Source: Halobacillus sp. A5 (GTDB lineage Bacteria; Bacillota; Bacilli; Bacillales; Halobacillaceae). From it: a stretch of DNA of 64,000 nt. Of the stretch, positions 9,272-17,404 are shown in pieces; the stretch's first letter is position 1; each line of letters starts with the position of its first letter. Where the stretch lies: assembly GCF_024189315.1 (NCBI RefSeq), contig NZ_JAIZEO010000002.1, positions 310,001-374,000 on the forward strand. The letters run 5' to 3'. The notes under the pieces are model-generated. The model did not search any database and was not told the DNA's origin. It saw only the letters and a list, made by a program, of their open reading frames with translations. The translations under genes were made by a program, and so were the position numbers.

Positions 9272-9292
9272 TTTAAGGACATTGTCCTTTAA
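9272..9292 (-). promoter_or_regulatory. Operator-like palindrome between promoter and start
   Basis: AAGGACA-T-TGTCCTT (9275-9289) is a perfect 15-base palindrome, and two further flanking pairs match outside one mismatch. It sits about 10-30 bases downstream of the predicted transcription start and upstream of the ribosome site, where a bound repressor would block transcription. Confidence 0.6.
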
Positions 9293-9302
9293 TGTTCCGT
9301 TA

Positions 9303-9339
9303 TTAATGTATTATAACAGATAGAAATTAAATTGCACCC
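9303..9339 (-). promoter_or_regulatory. Extended -10 promoter of the M20/AbgT operon
   Basis: On the minus strand TGTTATAAT gives a perfect extended -10 (TATAAT at 9315-9310, TG at 9318-9317). The -35 region is weak (GGTGCA or GTGCAA near 9333-9338), as is usual when the extended -10 is present. Confidence 0.7.
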
Positions 9340-9752
9340 CTATTCGACGAATTTTTCAGAAAAATTAAAATTATGCATTGTTTTGCAGGTTATATCCGGC
9401 TGGAGTCGACTGTTTGGAGTTGGAAAGTGGTGACGACCTATAAAAGATGAGCTCCCTGCGTAATATAGAAGATTTATGTATGATTAAGTGTAATTTAGAA
9501 GAGAGCCGGGAGTATAATCAATAGGAAGTTTAAAAGTAAAACAGCCCCCTGGTTTATTTATGGGGCTGTTTGCAGGAGGTTGAGAAAGCATGGTCGGTGC
9601 GTTGAATCGCGGATATAAATAGAAAACCGCTGATAATCATGTAGGGTCATGGAAAGGGAGTCGTTTCCTAGAACCCTTTCCTACGTATTCTGCAAGTAAT
9701 GTGTAAACACTTTCTAGATGAAAGAGAAAACGATGGTTTCTCAACAAAATAA
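9340..9752. other. Intergenic stretch with two hairpins
   Basis: No gene is supported here. It holds a hairpin AAACAGCCCC (9539-9548) / GGGGCTGTTT (9562-9571) that would work as a minus-strand terminator, and GGAAAGGG (9651-9658) / CCCTTTCC (9674-9681). The first hairpin resembles the dapA terminator 180 bases away. Confidence 0.55.
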
Positions 9753-9788
9753 AAACAGCCCCCAGGTTGTTATCTCTGGGGGCTGTTT
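9748..9788 (-). terminator. Terminator of dapA
   Basis: A 13-bp perfect stem AAACAGCCCCCAG (9753-9765) / CTGGGGGCTGTTT (9776-9788), followed on the minus strand by TTTTTATTTT. It begins 3 bases past the dapA stop. Confidence 0.92.
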
Positions 9789-9790
9789 CC

Positions 9791-10678
9791 TTAGCCGACA
9801 GCTTCAATATTATGATCAGGAAGCATCTTTTGCAGTTCGTTTTTCTCTTCAGCTGTTAATGGAACCATTGGCAGGCGGACGCCGCCTGTATATATTCCTT
9901 TCATGTTCAGTGCTGCTTTAACCGGCGACGGGCTTGGAGCGGTAAATAACGCCTTCATTACAGGGAGTAATTTGCGGTGCATTGCACTCGCATATTGAAC
10001 GTCACCGTCGTTATAGCTGTGAACCATTTGCTGCATTTCATTTCCGATAATGTGAGAGGCGACTGATACAACTCCAGTTCCGCCAATAGCAAGGATGGGC
10101 AGAGTCATACCATCGTCACCGCTGTAAACCGAAAATTTATTGGATGTACGACTGATGATATCCGTAACAGCATCCAAGTCTCCACTTGATTCTTTAACGG
10201 AAACAATATTATTTAGTTCGGACAAGCGAACGATCGTGTCCGGCTCCATGTTGACAGCGCTTCTTCCTGGAATGTTATACAACATAACGGGGAGGCTGGT
10301 TGATTCAGCGATTGATTTGAAGTGCTGAAATAATCCTTCCTGGGAGGGCTTGTTGTAATATGGAGCAACAAGCATCACGGCGTCTACGCCCGTCTCCTCA
10401 ACTTTTCGTGTTAATTGAATAGAAGCTTGAGTATTGTTGGAGCCTGTTCCTGCTATGACAGGGACCCGTCCATTTACAATCTTCACTACATACTGATAGA
10501 ACTCCATTTTCTCCTCAGAAGTTAACGTTGGTGATTCACCAGTTGTTCCTCCAATGACTAATCCATCCGTGCCGTTCGCAAGTAAATGATTAACCAATGT
10601 CCTTGTTGCATTAAAGTCAATCTCGCCCTTTTGGTCAAATGGGGTGACCATTGCCGTTAATACCTGGCCAAAGTTCAT
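9791..10678 (-). CDS. dapA: 4-hydroxy-tetrahydrodipicolinate synthase
   Basis: 295 aa. It condenses pyruvate with aspartate semialdehyde, the first step specific to diaminopimelate, lysine and (in spore formers) dipicolinate. Visible features: MVTPF near residue 10, GGTTGES (45-49 region) that binds substrate, YNIPGRS with the catalytic Tyr134, and Lys162 in VSVKESSGD, which forms the Schiff base. Length is typical. It is a single gene preceded by a lysine riboswitch and followed by a strong terminator, so lysine represses it by premature termination. The ribosome site (AAAGGGTGTG) is weak to moderate. Confidence 0.96.
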   Translation of the reverse strand: MNFGQVLTAMVTPFDQKGEIDFNATRTLVNHLLANGTDGLVIGGTTGESPTLTSEEKMEFYQYVVKIVNGRVPVIAGTGSNNTQASIQLTRKVEETGVDAVMLVAPYYNKPSQEGLFQHFKSIAESTSLPVMLYNIPGRSAVNMEPDTIVRLSELNNIVSVKESSGDLDAVTDIISRTSNKFSVYSGDDGMTLPILAIGGTGVVSVASHIIGNEMQQMVHSYNDGDVQYASAMHRKLLPVMKALFTAPSPSPVKAALNMKGIYTGGVRLPMVPLTAEEKNELQKMLPDHNIEAVG

Positions 10679-10742
10679 CTCTTCACACCCTTTTCTTAAA
10701 AATTATACATACAGAGATGGAATGGGCTTTTAAGTATAAGCA

Positions 10743-10995
10743 CAAAAAAGCAACAACGAAGGGAATCGCTGTTGCTGAAGAAATCGATTAATTGTCGCAT
10801 CGTTTCCTGCAAAGATAGCCCTCCATATAGTCTCCTATATGACAGTCCCGTGTTTATTCAACAGCAGAACCAGCATCCAGAATATGAGTTCTTTCCGCTT
10901 CGGCAAATCCCCCTTTTCACAATGGTCGATGAATCTCATAGTTCTCACATTGTGTACTAATGGTCTTTGCACCTCTATCCTCTCTTCAATGAATT
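10743..10995 (-). promoter_or_regulatory. Lysine riboswitch (L box) with terminator
   Basis: On the minus strand the leader shows the L-box landmarks in order: AGAGGTGC (10976-10969), GCCGAAGC (10904-10897), a GACTGTC element, and GGAGGGCTATCTT (10824-10812). They lie in the same order as in the Bacillus lysC leader. The aptamer is followed by a terminator AGCAACAGCGA / TCGTTGTTGCT with six T (10777-10743). Lysine binding should favour the terminator and shut off dapA. Confidence 0.95.
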
Positions 10996-11015
10996 GAAGG
11001 AAGAAAGTATTTAGT

Positions 11016-11051
11016 TGCCTGAACTATAACAGAATTTCCTCATTATAGCAA
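11016..11051 (-). promoter_or_regulatory. Promoter of the lysine riboswitch/dapA unit
   Basis: TTGCTA (11051-11046), 17-base spacer, TATAGT (11028-11023) with an upstream TG that gives an extended -10. The predicted start near 11016 lies just before the aptamer. Confidence 0.75.
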
Positions 11052-11390
11052 GGGGGATATTAGTTTCTTTTTCCTGTTAGAGAAGAAAATATATTTAGGA
11101 TTTTTTCTTCTAGGTTTTGTAATGAATAGATAAGGTTACTTACAGATATAATGACTAATTGGCGCATAATTCTTTCTTAAGATTGCTGATCCCCGCTATT
11201 CTTCTTAATTTTTTCCAAAAAAGTGACAAATTTTCGTCAAAAGTATAAAAATATGTGAGCGATCAATGACAATTTCATTAACATTATTTCAATTCGTCAT
11301 ATTTTTGCTATACTACTTTCAGTTAAAGTGCAATCCATTAATTTATTATGCGGCAGAGCCTTTAAATAAATTGAAAAAGGAGTGAACCGA
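11052..11390 (+). promoter_or_regulatory. qox upstream region and promoter
   Basis: About 340 AT-rich bases. TGCTATACT (TATACT 11309-11314, TG 11306-11307) is a good extended -10 about 75 bases before the qoxA start. Two TGAC/GTCA half-site pairs near 11222-11240 and 11265-11300 could bind a regulator, but I cannot name it. No gene is seen. Confidence 0.55.
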
Positions 11391-12377
11391 GTGAAAAGCA
11401 TGAAGCAATTCTTCAAAAGAGGACTGATCTTACTTCCGCTCAGCCTTGTATTGTTTTTGAGCGGGTGCAGTCAGATGGCTGTGTTTGATCCGAAGGGTCC
11501 TGTAGCTCAAACTCAGAGCGATTTGATTATCTATTCTATTATCCTCATGTTATTTATAGTTGTCGTCGTGTTTGTGCCGTTCGGATACTTTGTCTACAAA
11601 TATCGTGACACAAACCCGAACCGTAAGGAAAGCGACTATGAGCCACATATGCATGGAAATACGATGATCGAGATCGTTTGGACGATCATCCCATTCGTCA
11701 TTGTCGTTGCATTAAGTATTCCTACGGTGAACACGTTATTTGAGTTAGAGAAGCCTCCTGAGTCTACTGATTCTGCAACAGAGGATACAGAGGAAGAACC
11801 GCTTGTCGTTCATGCCACAGCGGCAGACTGGAAATGGTTCTTCAGTTATCCGGAAGAAGACATAGAAACCGTAAACTACTTACACATTCCGACTGACCGG
11901 CCGATTGAATTTAAATTATCATCTGCCGACTCGATGGCAGCAATGTGGATCCCTCAATTAGGCGGACAGAAGTATAACATGGCCGGAATGGAGAACACCC
12001 TTTATCTGCAGGCAGATGAAGAAGGAGTTTACGATGGAAGAAACTCTAACTTTAATGGTGAAGGCTTTACAAAACATACTTTTGAAGTCTACGCCGAGAG
12101 TGAAGAAGATTATGATGCCTGGGTTGAGGAAACTCAGAATGAAGCTCCTGAGCTGTCTCAGGAAGAGTATGATGAACTACTCGAGCCTGGTTTAACAACA
12201 GAAGCTGAATATTCCTCCACTCACTTAGAATGGGTCGATCACGGCACTAATGACGGACGTGATTATGCGGTGAACCGTCACTATGACTTATACGGCGAGC
12301 TGATGCACTTGTACAGTGATCATGAGGCCGAAGATTTCATGGACGAAGAGAATGAAGAGGATCATGAAAGTCATTAA
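11391..12377 (+). CDS. qoxA: Cytochrome aa3 quinol oxidase subunit II (lipoprotein)
   Basis: 328 aa from GTG 11391, eight bases after AAAAAGGAG; an alternative GTG at 11382 overlaps that site. A lipoprotein signal ends in LSGCSQ, two membrane helices follow (about 48-68 and 95-115), then the extracellular cupredoxin-like domain. The CuA-binding Cys pair of cytochrome c oxidases is absent, which marks a menaquinol oxidase. The tail is very acidic (DEENEEDHESH), in line with a saline habitat. First gene of qoxABCD, in which electrons pass from menaquinol to oxygen with proton pumping. Confidence 0.95.
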   Translation: MKSMKQFFKRGLILLPLSLVLFLSGCSQMAVFDPKGPVAQTQSDLIIYSIILMLFIVVVVFVPFGYFVYKYRDTNPNRKESDYEPHMHGNTMIEIVWTIIPFVIVVALSIPTVNTLFELEKPPESTDSATEDTEEEPLVVHATAADWKWFFSYPEEDIETVNYLHIPTDRPIEFKLSSADSMAAMWIPQLGGQKYNMAGMENTLYLQADEEGVYDGRNSNFNGEGFTKHTFEVYAESEEDYDAWVEETQNEAPELSQEEYDELLEPGLTTEAEYSSTHLEWVDHGTNDGRDYAVNRHYDLYGELMHLYSDHEAEDFMDEENEEDHESH

Positions 12378-12397
12378 AAGAAAGCAGGTGAGCAACT

Positions 12398-14335
12398 ATG
12401 CAACTTGATGAATTTTTCGTTACGGGTGAACCGCTCATATACGCGGGGATGGTCTCCATCGCCCTCGTGTCTGCCGCGATCCTATTTATATTAACGTATT
12501 TTAAAAAATGGGGTTGGTTGTGGCGTGAGTGGTTAACAACCGTTGATCATAAAAAGATAGGTGTTATGTATATTCTCAGTGCTTTAGCTATGTTGTTCCG
12601 TGGCGGGGCCGATGCGCTTATGATGCGTACTCAGCTTGCCTTCCCGAACATGAATTTCCTGAATGCTCAGCACTATGATGAAATATTTACAACTCACGGA
12701 ACGGTTATGATTATTTTCATGGCGATGCCGTTTCTCATTGGTTTAATGAACGTTGTCGTACCGCTGCAGATTGGTGCGCGTGACGTAGCATTTCCATATT
12801 TAAATGCTCTGAGCTTCTGGTCGTTTTTATTTGGTGCGATGCTGTTTAACATTTCATTTGTTATCGGCGGATCGCCTGATGCTGGCTGGACGAGCTATAC
12901 GCCGCTTGCCGGTGCAGCTATGAGTCCCGGACCAGGGCAGAACTTCTACCTTATGGGTCTGCAGCTGTCCGGTATAGGTACCCTTGCAACAGGTATTAAC
13001 TTTATGGTAACGATTTTGAAAATGAGAGCGCCGGGAATGAAGATGTTCCAGATGCCGATCTTTACATGGTCTACTCTGATTACTTCATTTATTATCGTTT
13101 TTGCGTTTCCTATTCTGACTGTGGCTTTAGCTCTCATGACGCTTGACCGAGTCTTCGGTGCTCAGTTCTTTACTTTAACAGGTGAAGGTATGCCGATGAT
13201 GTGGGCAAACCTGTTCTGGATGTGGGGTCACCCAGAGGTATACATCGTAATTTTACCTGCATTCGGTATATTCTCGGAAGTTATCGCAACTTTTGCCCGT
13301 AAACAGTTATTTGGTTATAAAGCTATGGTATGGGCGATTATTCTAATCGCCGGACTCAGCTTCTTAGTATGGGTGCACCATTTCTTCACAATGGGTGCCG
13401 GCGCATTTGTTAACTCAGTTTTCTCCATTTCAACGATGTTGATTGCTGTGCCGACAGGTGTGAAAATATTTAACTGGCTCGGGACGCTGTATAAATCGCG
13501 GATTAATAATACCGTCGCGATGATGTGGTCTCTCGCCTTTATCCCTAGTTTCGTTATCGGCGGGGTCACGGGTGTGATGCTCGGAATGGCCTCTGCTGAC
13601 TACCAGTTCCACAACTCATACTTCTTAGTGGCTCACTTCCACTACGTGCTGATTGCTGGTACTGTATTTGCCTGTTTCTCAGGACTTGTATTCTGGTATC
13701 CGAAAATGTTTGGCCACAAGCTTAATGAACGACTTGGGAAATGGAGCTTCTGGTTCTTTGTTATTGGTTTCCACGTTTGTTTCTTCCCGCAGTACTTTGC
13801 AGGGCTGGACGGGATGCCGCGTCGTGTGTTTACGATTATTCCAGAATGGATGCCGCTTAACATTATCTCCAGTGTCGGCGCCTTTGGCATGGGGATCGGT
13901 TTTGCGATCTTCGTATTCACGGTTGTTTACAGCTACCGATACAGCGAGCGCGAGAAAACAGGAGACAGCTGGGACGACGGACGTACGCTTGAATGGGCTA
14001 CGCCTACACCGGTTCCTTTCTACAACTTTGCAACAGTTCCGCATATCAACAGCATGGATGCTTATGTAAAGTTGAAAGAAGAAGGAAAAACAACATTTGA
14101 TGAAGATAAACTGGAACCGATTCACATGCCTAGTAACACAGGTCAGCCGTTTATCATGATGGCCTTCCTGTTTGTAGCAAGCTTCGGAGTTGTTTTCGAA
14201 TGGATGTGGATGGCTATTGCCGGATTAATTGCCGGAGTTGTCATGATGGTGATCCGTTCCTTCGATTATGATGAAGGCTTCCATGTAGAAATTGATGAAA
14301 TCAAGCGTACTGAACGCTCGACAAGGGGGTTATAA
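12398..14335 (+). CDS. qoxB: Cytochrome aa3 quinol oxidase subunit I
   Basis: 645 aa, the catalytic heme-copper subunit. Metal-ligand motifs are intact: FTTHGTVMI (low-spin heme His) near residue 105, WGHPEVYIVILP (CuB His and the cross-linked His-Tyr pair) near 275, HHFFTMG near 325, and VAHFHYVL near 412 with the heme ligands. At least 13 hydrophobic segments are visible. Its start follows AGCAGGTGAG, 20 bases after qoxA. It ends two bases before qoxC. Confidence 0.97.
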   Translation: MQLDEFFVTGEPLIYAGMVSIALVSAAILFILTYFKKWGWLWREWLTTVDHKKIGVMYILSALAMLFRGGADALMMRTQLAFPNMNFLNAQHYDEIFTTHGTVMIIFMAMPFLIGLMNVVVPLQIGARDVAFPYLNALSFWSFLFGAMLFNISFVIGGSPDAGWTSYTPLAGAAMSPGPGQNFYLMGLQLSGIGTLATGINFMVTILKMRAPGMKMFQMPIFTWSTLITSFIIVFAFPILTVALALMTLDRVFGAQFFTLTGEGMPMMWANLFWMWGHPEVYIVILPAFGIFSEVIATFARKQLFGYKAMVWAIILIAGLSFLVWVHHFFTMGAGAFVNSVFSISTMLIAVPTGVKIFNWLGTLYKSRINNTVAMMWSLAFIPSFVIGGVTGVMLGMASADYQFHNSYFLVAHFHYVLIAGTVFACFSGLVFWYPKMFGHKLNERLGKWSFWFFVIGFHVCFFPQYFAGLDGMPRRVFTIIPEWMPLNIISSVGAFGMGIGFAIFVFTVVYSYRYSEREKTGDSWDDGRTLEWATPTPVPFYNFATVPHINSMDAYVKLKEEGKTTFDEDKLEPIHMPSNTGQPFIMMAFLFVASFGVVFEWMWMAIAGLIAGVVMMVIRSFDYDEGFHVEIDEIKRTERSTRGL

Positions 14336-14336
14336 T

Positions 14337-14942
14337 ATGAGTTCTCATGAACTGAAAACAGGCCCTTTGGAATATAGAACCCAGGAAGGTCAAATGACAA
14401 TTATGGGATTCTGGATCTTCTTAGCGGCAGAAATCGTGTTGTTCTCGACTCTCTTTGCCACGTATGCTGTATTGTTTGGAAGAACCGCTGATTCTACACC
14501 TCCAGGCGAGTTGTTCGAGCCGGGTATCGTACTGATCATGACGTTCCTTTTATTAACGAGTAGTTTCACATGTGGACTTGCGATCCATGAAATGAGAAGA
14601 GGATCGGTAAAAGGACTTCTTATTTGGATGATGATTACGTTACTTCTAGGTCTCGGCTTCCTTGGATTTGAAATATATGAATTTATTCACTACACCCATG
14701 AAGGAGCGACCATGCAGTCAAGTGCTTTCTGGTCAGCCTTCTTTACTCTGGCAGGAACTCATGGGTTGCACGTCACGCTGGGGATCGGCTGGGCGATCCT
14801 GCTGCTTATTCAAGTAGCGAAGCGCGGGTTAACCCCGAGAACCAGCCGGAAATTCTTTGTAATCGGGTTATACTGGCACTTCCTGGACGTCGTGTGGATC
14901 TTTATTTTCACTAGTGTTTATTTAATAGGGATGGTGGTTTAA
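14337..14942 (+). CDS. qoxC: Cytochrome aa3 quinol oxidase subunit III
   Basis: 201 aa starting at ATG 14337, one base after the qoxB stop and behind AAGGGGG; a longer frame from 14292 lies inside qoxB and is not used. Five membrane helices. The conserved GTHGLHVTLG and YWHFLDVVWIFIF motifs of subunit III are present. It supports proton uptake and stability of subunit I. Confidence 0.95.
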   Translation: MSSHELKTGPLEYRTQEGQMTIMGFWIFLAAEIVLFSTLFATYAVLFGRTADSTPPGELFEPGIVLIMTFLLLTSSFTCGLAIHEMRRGSVKGLLIWMMITLLLGLGFLGFEIYEFIHYTHEGATMQSSAFWSAFFTLAGTHGLHVTLGIGWAILLLIQVAKRGLTPRTSRKFFVIGLYWHFLDVVWIFIFTSVYLIGMVV

Positions 14943-14943
14943 T

Positions 14944-15336
14944 ATGGCAGAGCATAATAAACGAATTCCTATGCAGCACGTCGTCGGTTTTGTTTTGTCA
15001 ATTGCCTTGACCCTTTTAGCTACGTGGGCAGCGCTGGGATCTAACCTGTCTACAACGTGGATTATTTCAGGAATAATGATTCTTGCTGTAATCCAGGCGG
15101 GCATCCAGCTGTTTATGTTTATGCACGTCGTAGAATTTAAAAGTCAGAACGGCCATGTACCATGGAATATGATGTTCCACGGCGCCGTCTTAGCAGCTAT
15201 TATTGTTGCCGGTTCACTATTTGTTATGTCCTTTGGATTTACTCATGATCATGATGGAGACGATCATCAACAGCACGAGCAGCAGGAAGATGATGGTCAG
15301 GAACAGCATGATGAGGGAGAGCACGAAGGACATTAA
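14944..15336 (+). CDS. qoxD: Cytochrome aa3 quinol oxidase subunit IV
   Basis: 130 aa, starting two bases after qoxC. Three membrane helices (about 12-30, 38-60, 74-96) with the family block PMQHVVGFVLS and QAGIQLFMFMHV. After the last helix comes a 30-residue tail made almost wholly of His, Asp, Glu and Gln (HDHDGDDHQQHEQQ and on), longer and more metal-binding-looking than in the usual family member. Its role could be simple halophilic acidity or metal storage; that is inference. Confidence 0.92.
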   Translation: MAEHNKRIPMQHVVGFVLSIALTLLATWAALGSNLSTTWIISGIMILAVIQAGIQLFMFMHVVEFKSQNGHVPWNMMFHGAVLAAIIVAGSLFVMSFGFTHDHDGDDHQQHEQQEDDGQEQHDEGEHEGH

Positions 15337-15377
15337 TCTGCCGGTGGTCTGAGCGTATATAACAAGTTATGGTGGTG

Positions 15378-15614
15378 ATGAAATTGCAAATGAATGAGAA
15401 ACTCTACAACCAGGAAAGTCATACGGCATCAGCGTTTTCTCAAAAGCATGTGATTGGATATATGTTTTGCATATTGTTGACGGCTTTGTCCCTATGGGGA
15501 GCTTTATATTCAGCCTATACGCCTAAGCTTTTATTATACGTTCTGGCGGCTGCAGCCTTTTCGCAGGCGATGATTCAATTAGTGCATGAACAGAAACGTT
15601 CAGCAGAGCAATAA
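15378..15614 (+). CDS. Truncated QoxD-like small membrane protein
   Basis: About 78 aa. It may begin at ATG 15369, 15378 or 15390; GGTGGTG lies just upstream, so 15378 or 15390 is likely. Residues from QKHVIGYMFCILLTALSLWG to FSQAMIQLV align by eye with QHVVGFVLSIALTLLATWA to VIQAGIQLF of the preceding QoxD. It has the first two helices of that subunit but stops where the third would begin. It looks like a tandem duplicate kept under the same terminator, or a distinct accessory subunit. Expressed with qox by position. Confidence 0.7.
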   Translation: MKLQMNEKLYNQESHTASAFSQKHVIGYMFCILLTALSLWGALYSAYTPKLLLYVLAAAAFSQAMIQLVHEQKRSAEQ

Positions 15615-15620
15615 ATGCAT

Positions 15621-15659
15621 AAAAAATCCCGCTTCCTCCAGTAGGCAGCGGGATTTTTT
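15621..15659. terminator. Bidirectional terminator after the qox operon
   Basis: AAAAAATCCCGC (15621-15632) and GCGGGATTTTTT (15648-15659) form a 12-bp stem with T-runs on both strands. It serves qox and the converging gene at 15663-15938. Confidence 0.92.
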
Positions 15660-15662
15660 CTT

Positions 15663-15938
15663 TTATTGATAGCTCTTCTTCAGTTTGGCTTCCTGCGTGC
15701 TTACTACGTAAATGATAAACATAATCCATGCGATTTGTGAGACAAACAAGCCTGCGTAGAAAATGATCCACAGCGGTGAAAAAGTCGCCGGTGCTGTATT
15801 AAAGACAGCCTGGAAGTAGTACATCCACATTCCTACTAACAGAACAGACTGAACAATGGCCAGAGGCATTTTCTTCAATTTAATAAACAAGAAAGGTGTG
15901 AGCGTGGAAAGCATAAGGAAAATCATTACAACATCCAT
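15663..15938 (-). CDS. Small membrane protein, unknown function
   Basis: 91 aa with a good site AAAAGGAG before ATG. Three hydrophobic segments (3-19, 26-45, 56-80) leave almost no soluble part; the C-terminus is basic (KLKKSYQ). It converges on the qox operon and shares its terminator. A site TGTAAGCGCATTCT (15966-15979) upstream resembles a CcpA box but has two mismatches. I recognise no family. Confidence 0.68.
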   Translation of the reverse strand: MDVVMIFLMLSTLTPFLFIKLKKMPLAIVQSVLLVGMWMYYFQAVFNTAPATFSPLWIIFYAGLFVSQIAWIMFIIYVVSTQEAKLKKSYQ

Positions 15939-16189
15939 GTAAACACAACTCCTTTTAAGGATTTAGATGTAAGCGCATTCTTTTAACTTACTATTATTGT
16001 AACAAAAAGTTCTCGTAAATGACACATAATGTTCACAAGTTTTACTGGATTATTTTTAATTTACCCATAATAGAGGGGGAATAACCTTTTAATTGGCAGA
16101 AATATTCTCTTTTGACTCGATGTGGTTTAAGATGGTAAGTAGCAGTTAACATTAAAGAAATGGATAGATTACACAAAAGGAAGGTCCAC

Positions 16190-17362
16190 ATGTCTATAAA
16201 TGATGAAAATATAACGAGAATTTTCTTAGATAATAAAGAATTGATTCTAATCGGTACAGCTCACGTGTCCAGGAAGAGTGCAGATCAGGTAAAAGAAGTG
16301 ATTGAACATGAAAAGCCTGATTCTGTATGTGTAGAGCTCGACCAACAGCGGTATCAATCCATTAAAGAAGGGAGCAGGTGGCAGGATACCGATATTTTTA
16401 GTGTGATTAAGCAAAAGAAAGCGACCTTGCTTCTCATGAACATGGTTATTTCTTCGTTTCAGAAGCGCATGGCTAAACAAATGGGCATCAAGCCGGGTCA
16501 GGAGATGATTCAGGGCATCGAGTCGGCTGACGAAGCTGGCGCCACACTTGTGCTTGCAGACCGTAATATTCAAATCACATTTGCCCGAATCTGGGGTAAT
16601 TTAGGGGCGTGGGGTAAGGCTAAGCTCCTCATGCAGATTGTAATGAGCATATTCAGCAGTGAAACTATTTCTGAAGATGAACTCGAAAAATTAAAATCAA
16701 AGGATATGCTGGATTCCATGCTTCAAGATTTAACGAGACATTTCCCTCGTTTGAAGAAGCCGTTAATTGATGAGCGGGATCAATATTTAGCCCAGAAAAT
16801 TAAAGAAGCACCCGGTGAAAAAATAGTTGCCGTTCTCGGCGCTGCCCACATTCCCGGGGTGAAAAAGGAAATTCATAATGAGCATAACTTAGATAAATTA
16901 ACAAAGCGGCCGCCTAAATCCAAAGCACCAAAAATAATTGGCTGGACCATCCCTCTTATTATTATTGGGATTATTGTCTATACCTTTATGACCAACCCGG
17001 CCGCAGGAACTCAGCAGACGATCAGCTGGATCCTGTGGAATGGATCGTTCTCTGCTATTGGGGCGGCAGCCGCACTCGGCCACCCGCTGGCTGTATTGAC
17101 GGCTTTTGTTGCAGCTCCAATTACTTCATTAAACCCGCTCATTGCAGCTGGCTGGTTTGCTGGAATTGTTCAAGCTTATTTCAGACGTCCTAATGTGAAG
17201 GATTTTGAGAATTTATCTGATGATGCCTCGTCTTTAAAAGGTTTCTGGGATAACCGGGTCACCCGTATACTTTTGATTATTGTCCTCTCAAATGTCGGAA
17301 GCTCCCTTGGTACGTTGATTGGGGGGGCGGATGTGCTTCGGGTATTTTTGGAAAATTTATAA
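16190..17362 (+). CDS. TraB/PrgY-family membrane protein
   Basis: 390 aa, started at ATG 16190 because AAAGGAAGG lies ten bases upstream; a longer frame from 16160 has no such site. The N-terminal TraB/GumN-like domain shows LIGTAHVSRKSADQV, SVCVELDQQRYQS and, at about 220-232, AVLGAAHIPGV. The C-terminal third has three or four membrane helices. The family includes enterococcal pheromone-shutdown protein TraB and eukaryotic mitochondrial homologues, and resembles EreA/Tiki-type metalloproteases. The function in Bacilli is not settled. Confidence 0.85.
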   Translation: MSINDENITRIFLDNKELILIGTAHVSRKSADQVKEVIEHEKPDSVCVELDQQRYQSIKEGSRWQDTDIFSVIKQKKATLLLMNMVISSFQKRMAKQMGIKPGQEMIQGIESADEAGATLVLADRNIQITFARIWGNLGAWGKAKLLMQIVMSIFSSETISEDELEKLKSKDMLDSMLQDLTRHFPRLKKPLIDERDQYLAQKIKEAPGEKIVAVLGAAHIPGVKKEIHNEHNLDKLTKRPPKSKAPKIIGWTIPLIIIGIIVYTFMTNPAAGTQQTISWILWNGSFSAIGAAAALGHPLAVLTAFVAAPITSLNPLIAAGWFAGIVQAYFRRPNVKDFENLSDDASSLKGFWDNRVTRILLIIVLSNVGSSLGTLIGGADVLRVFLENL

Positions 17363-17377
17363 GCTATGCCGCCTTCT

Positions 17378-17404
17378 TTCAGGGGCGGTTTTCTTATGTC
17401 GTCA
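17378..17404 (+). terminator. Terminator of the traB-family gene
   Basis: GCCGCC (17378-17383) pairs with GGCGG (17394-17398), followed by TTTTCTT. It overlaps the end of the converging doxX gene. Confidence 0.6.

Noticed and set aside
13315-13612. Long minus-strand frames inside qoxB, and similar frames opposite other genes
   Set aside because: Shadows of strongly coding sequence on the other strand, without ribosome sites or recognisable products.
15966-15979. CcpA box before the small gene at 15663-15938
   Set aside because: Two mismatches at conserved positions; too weak without other evidence.
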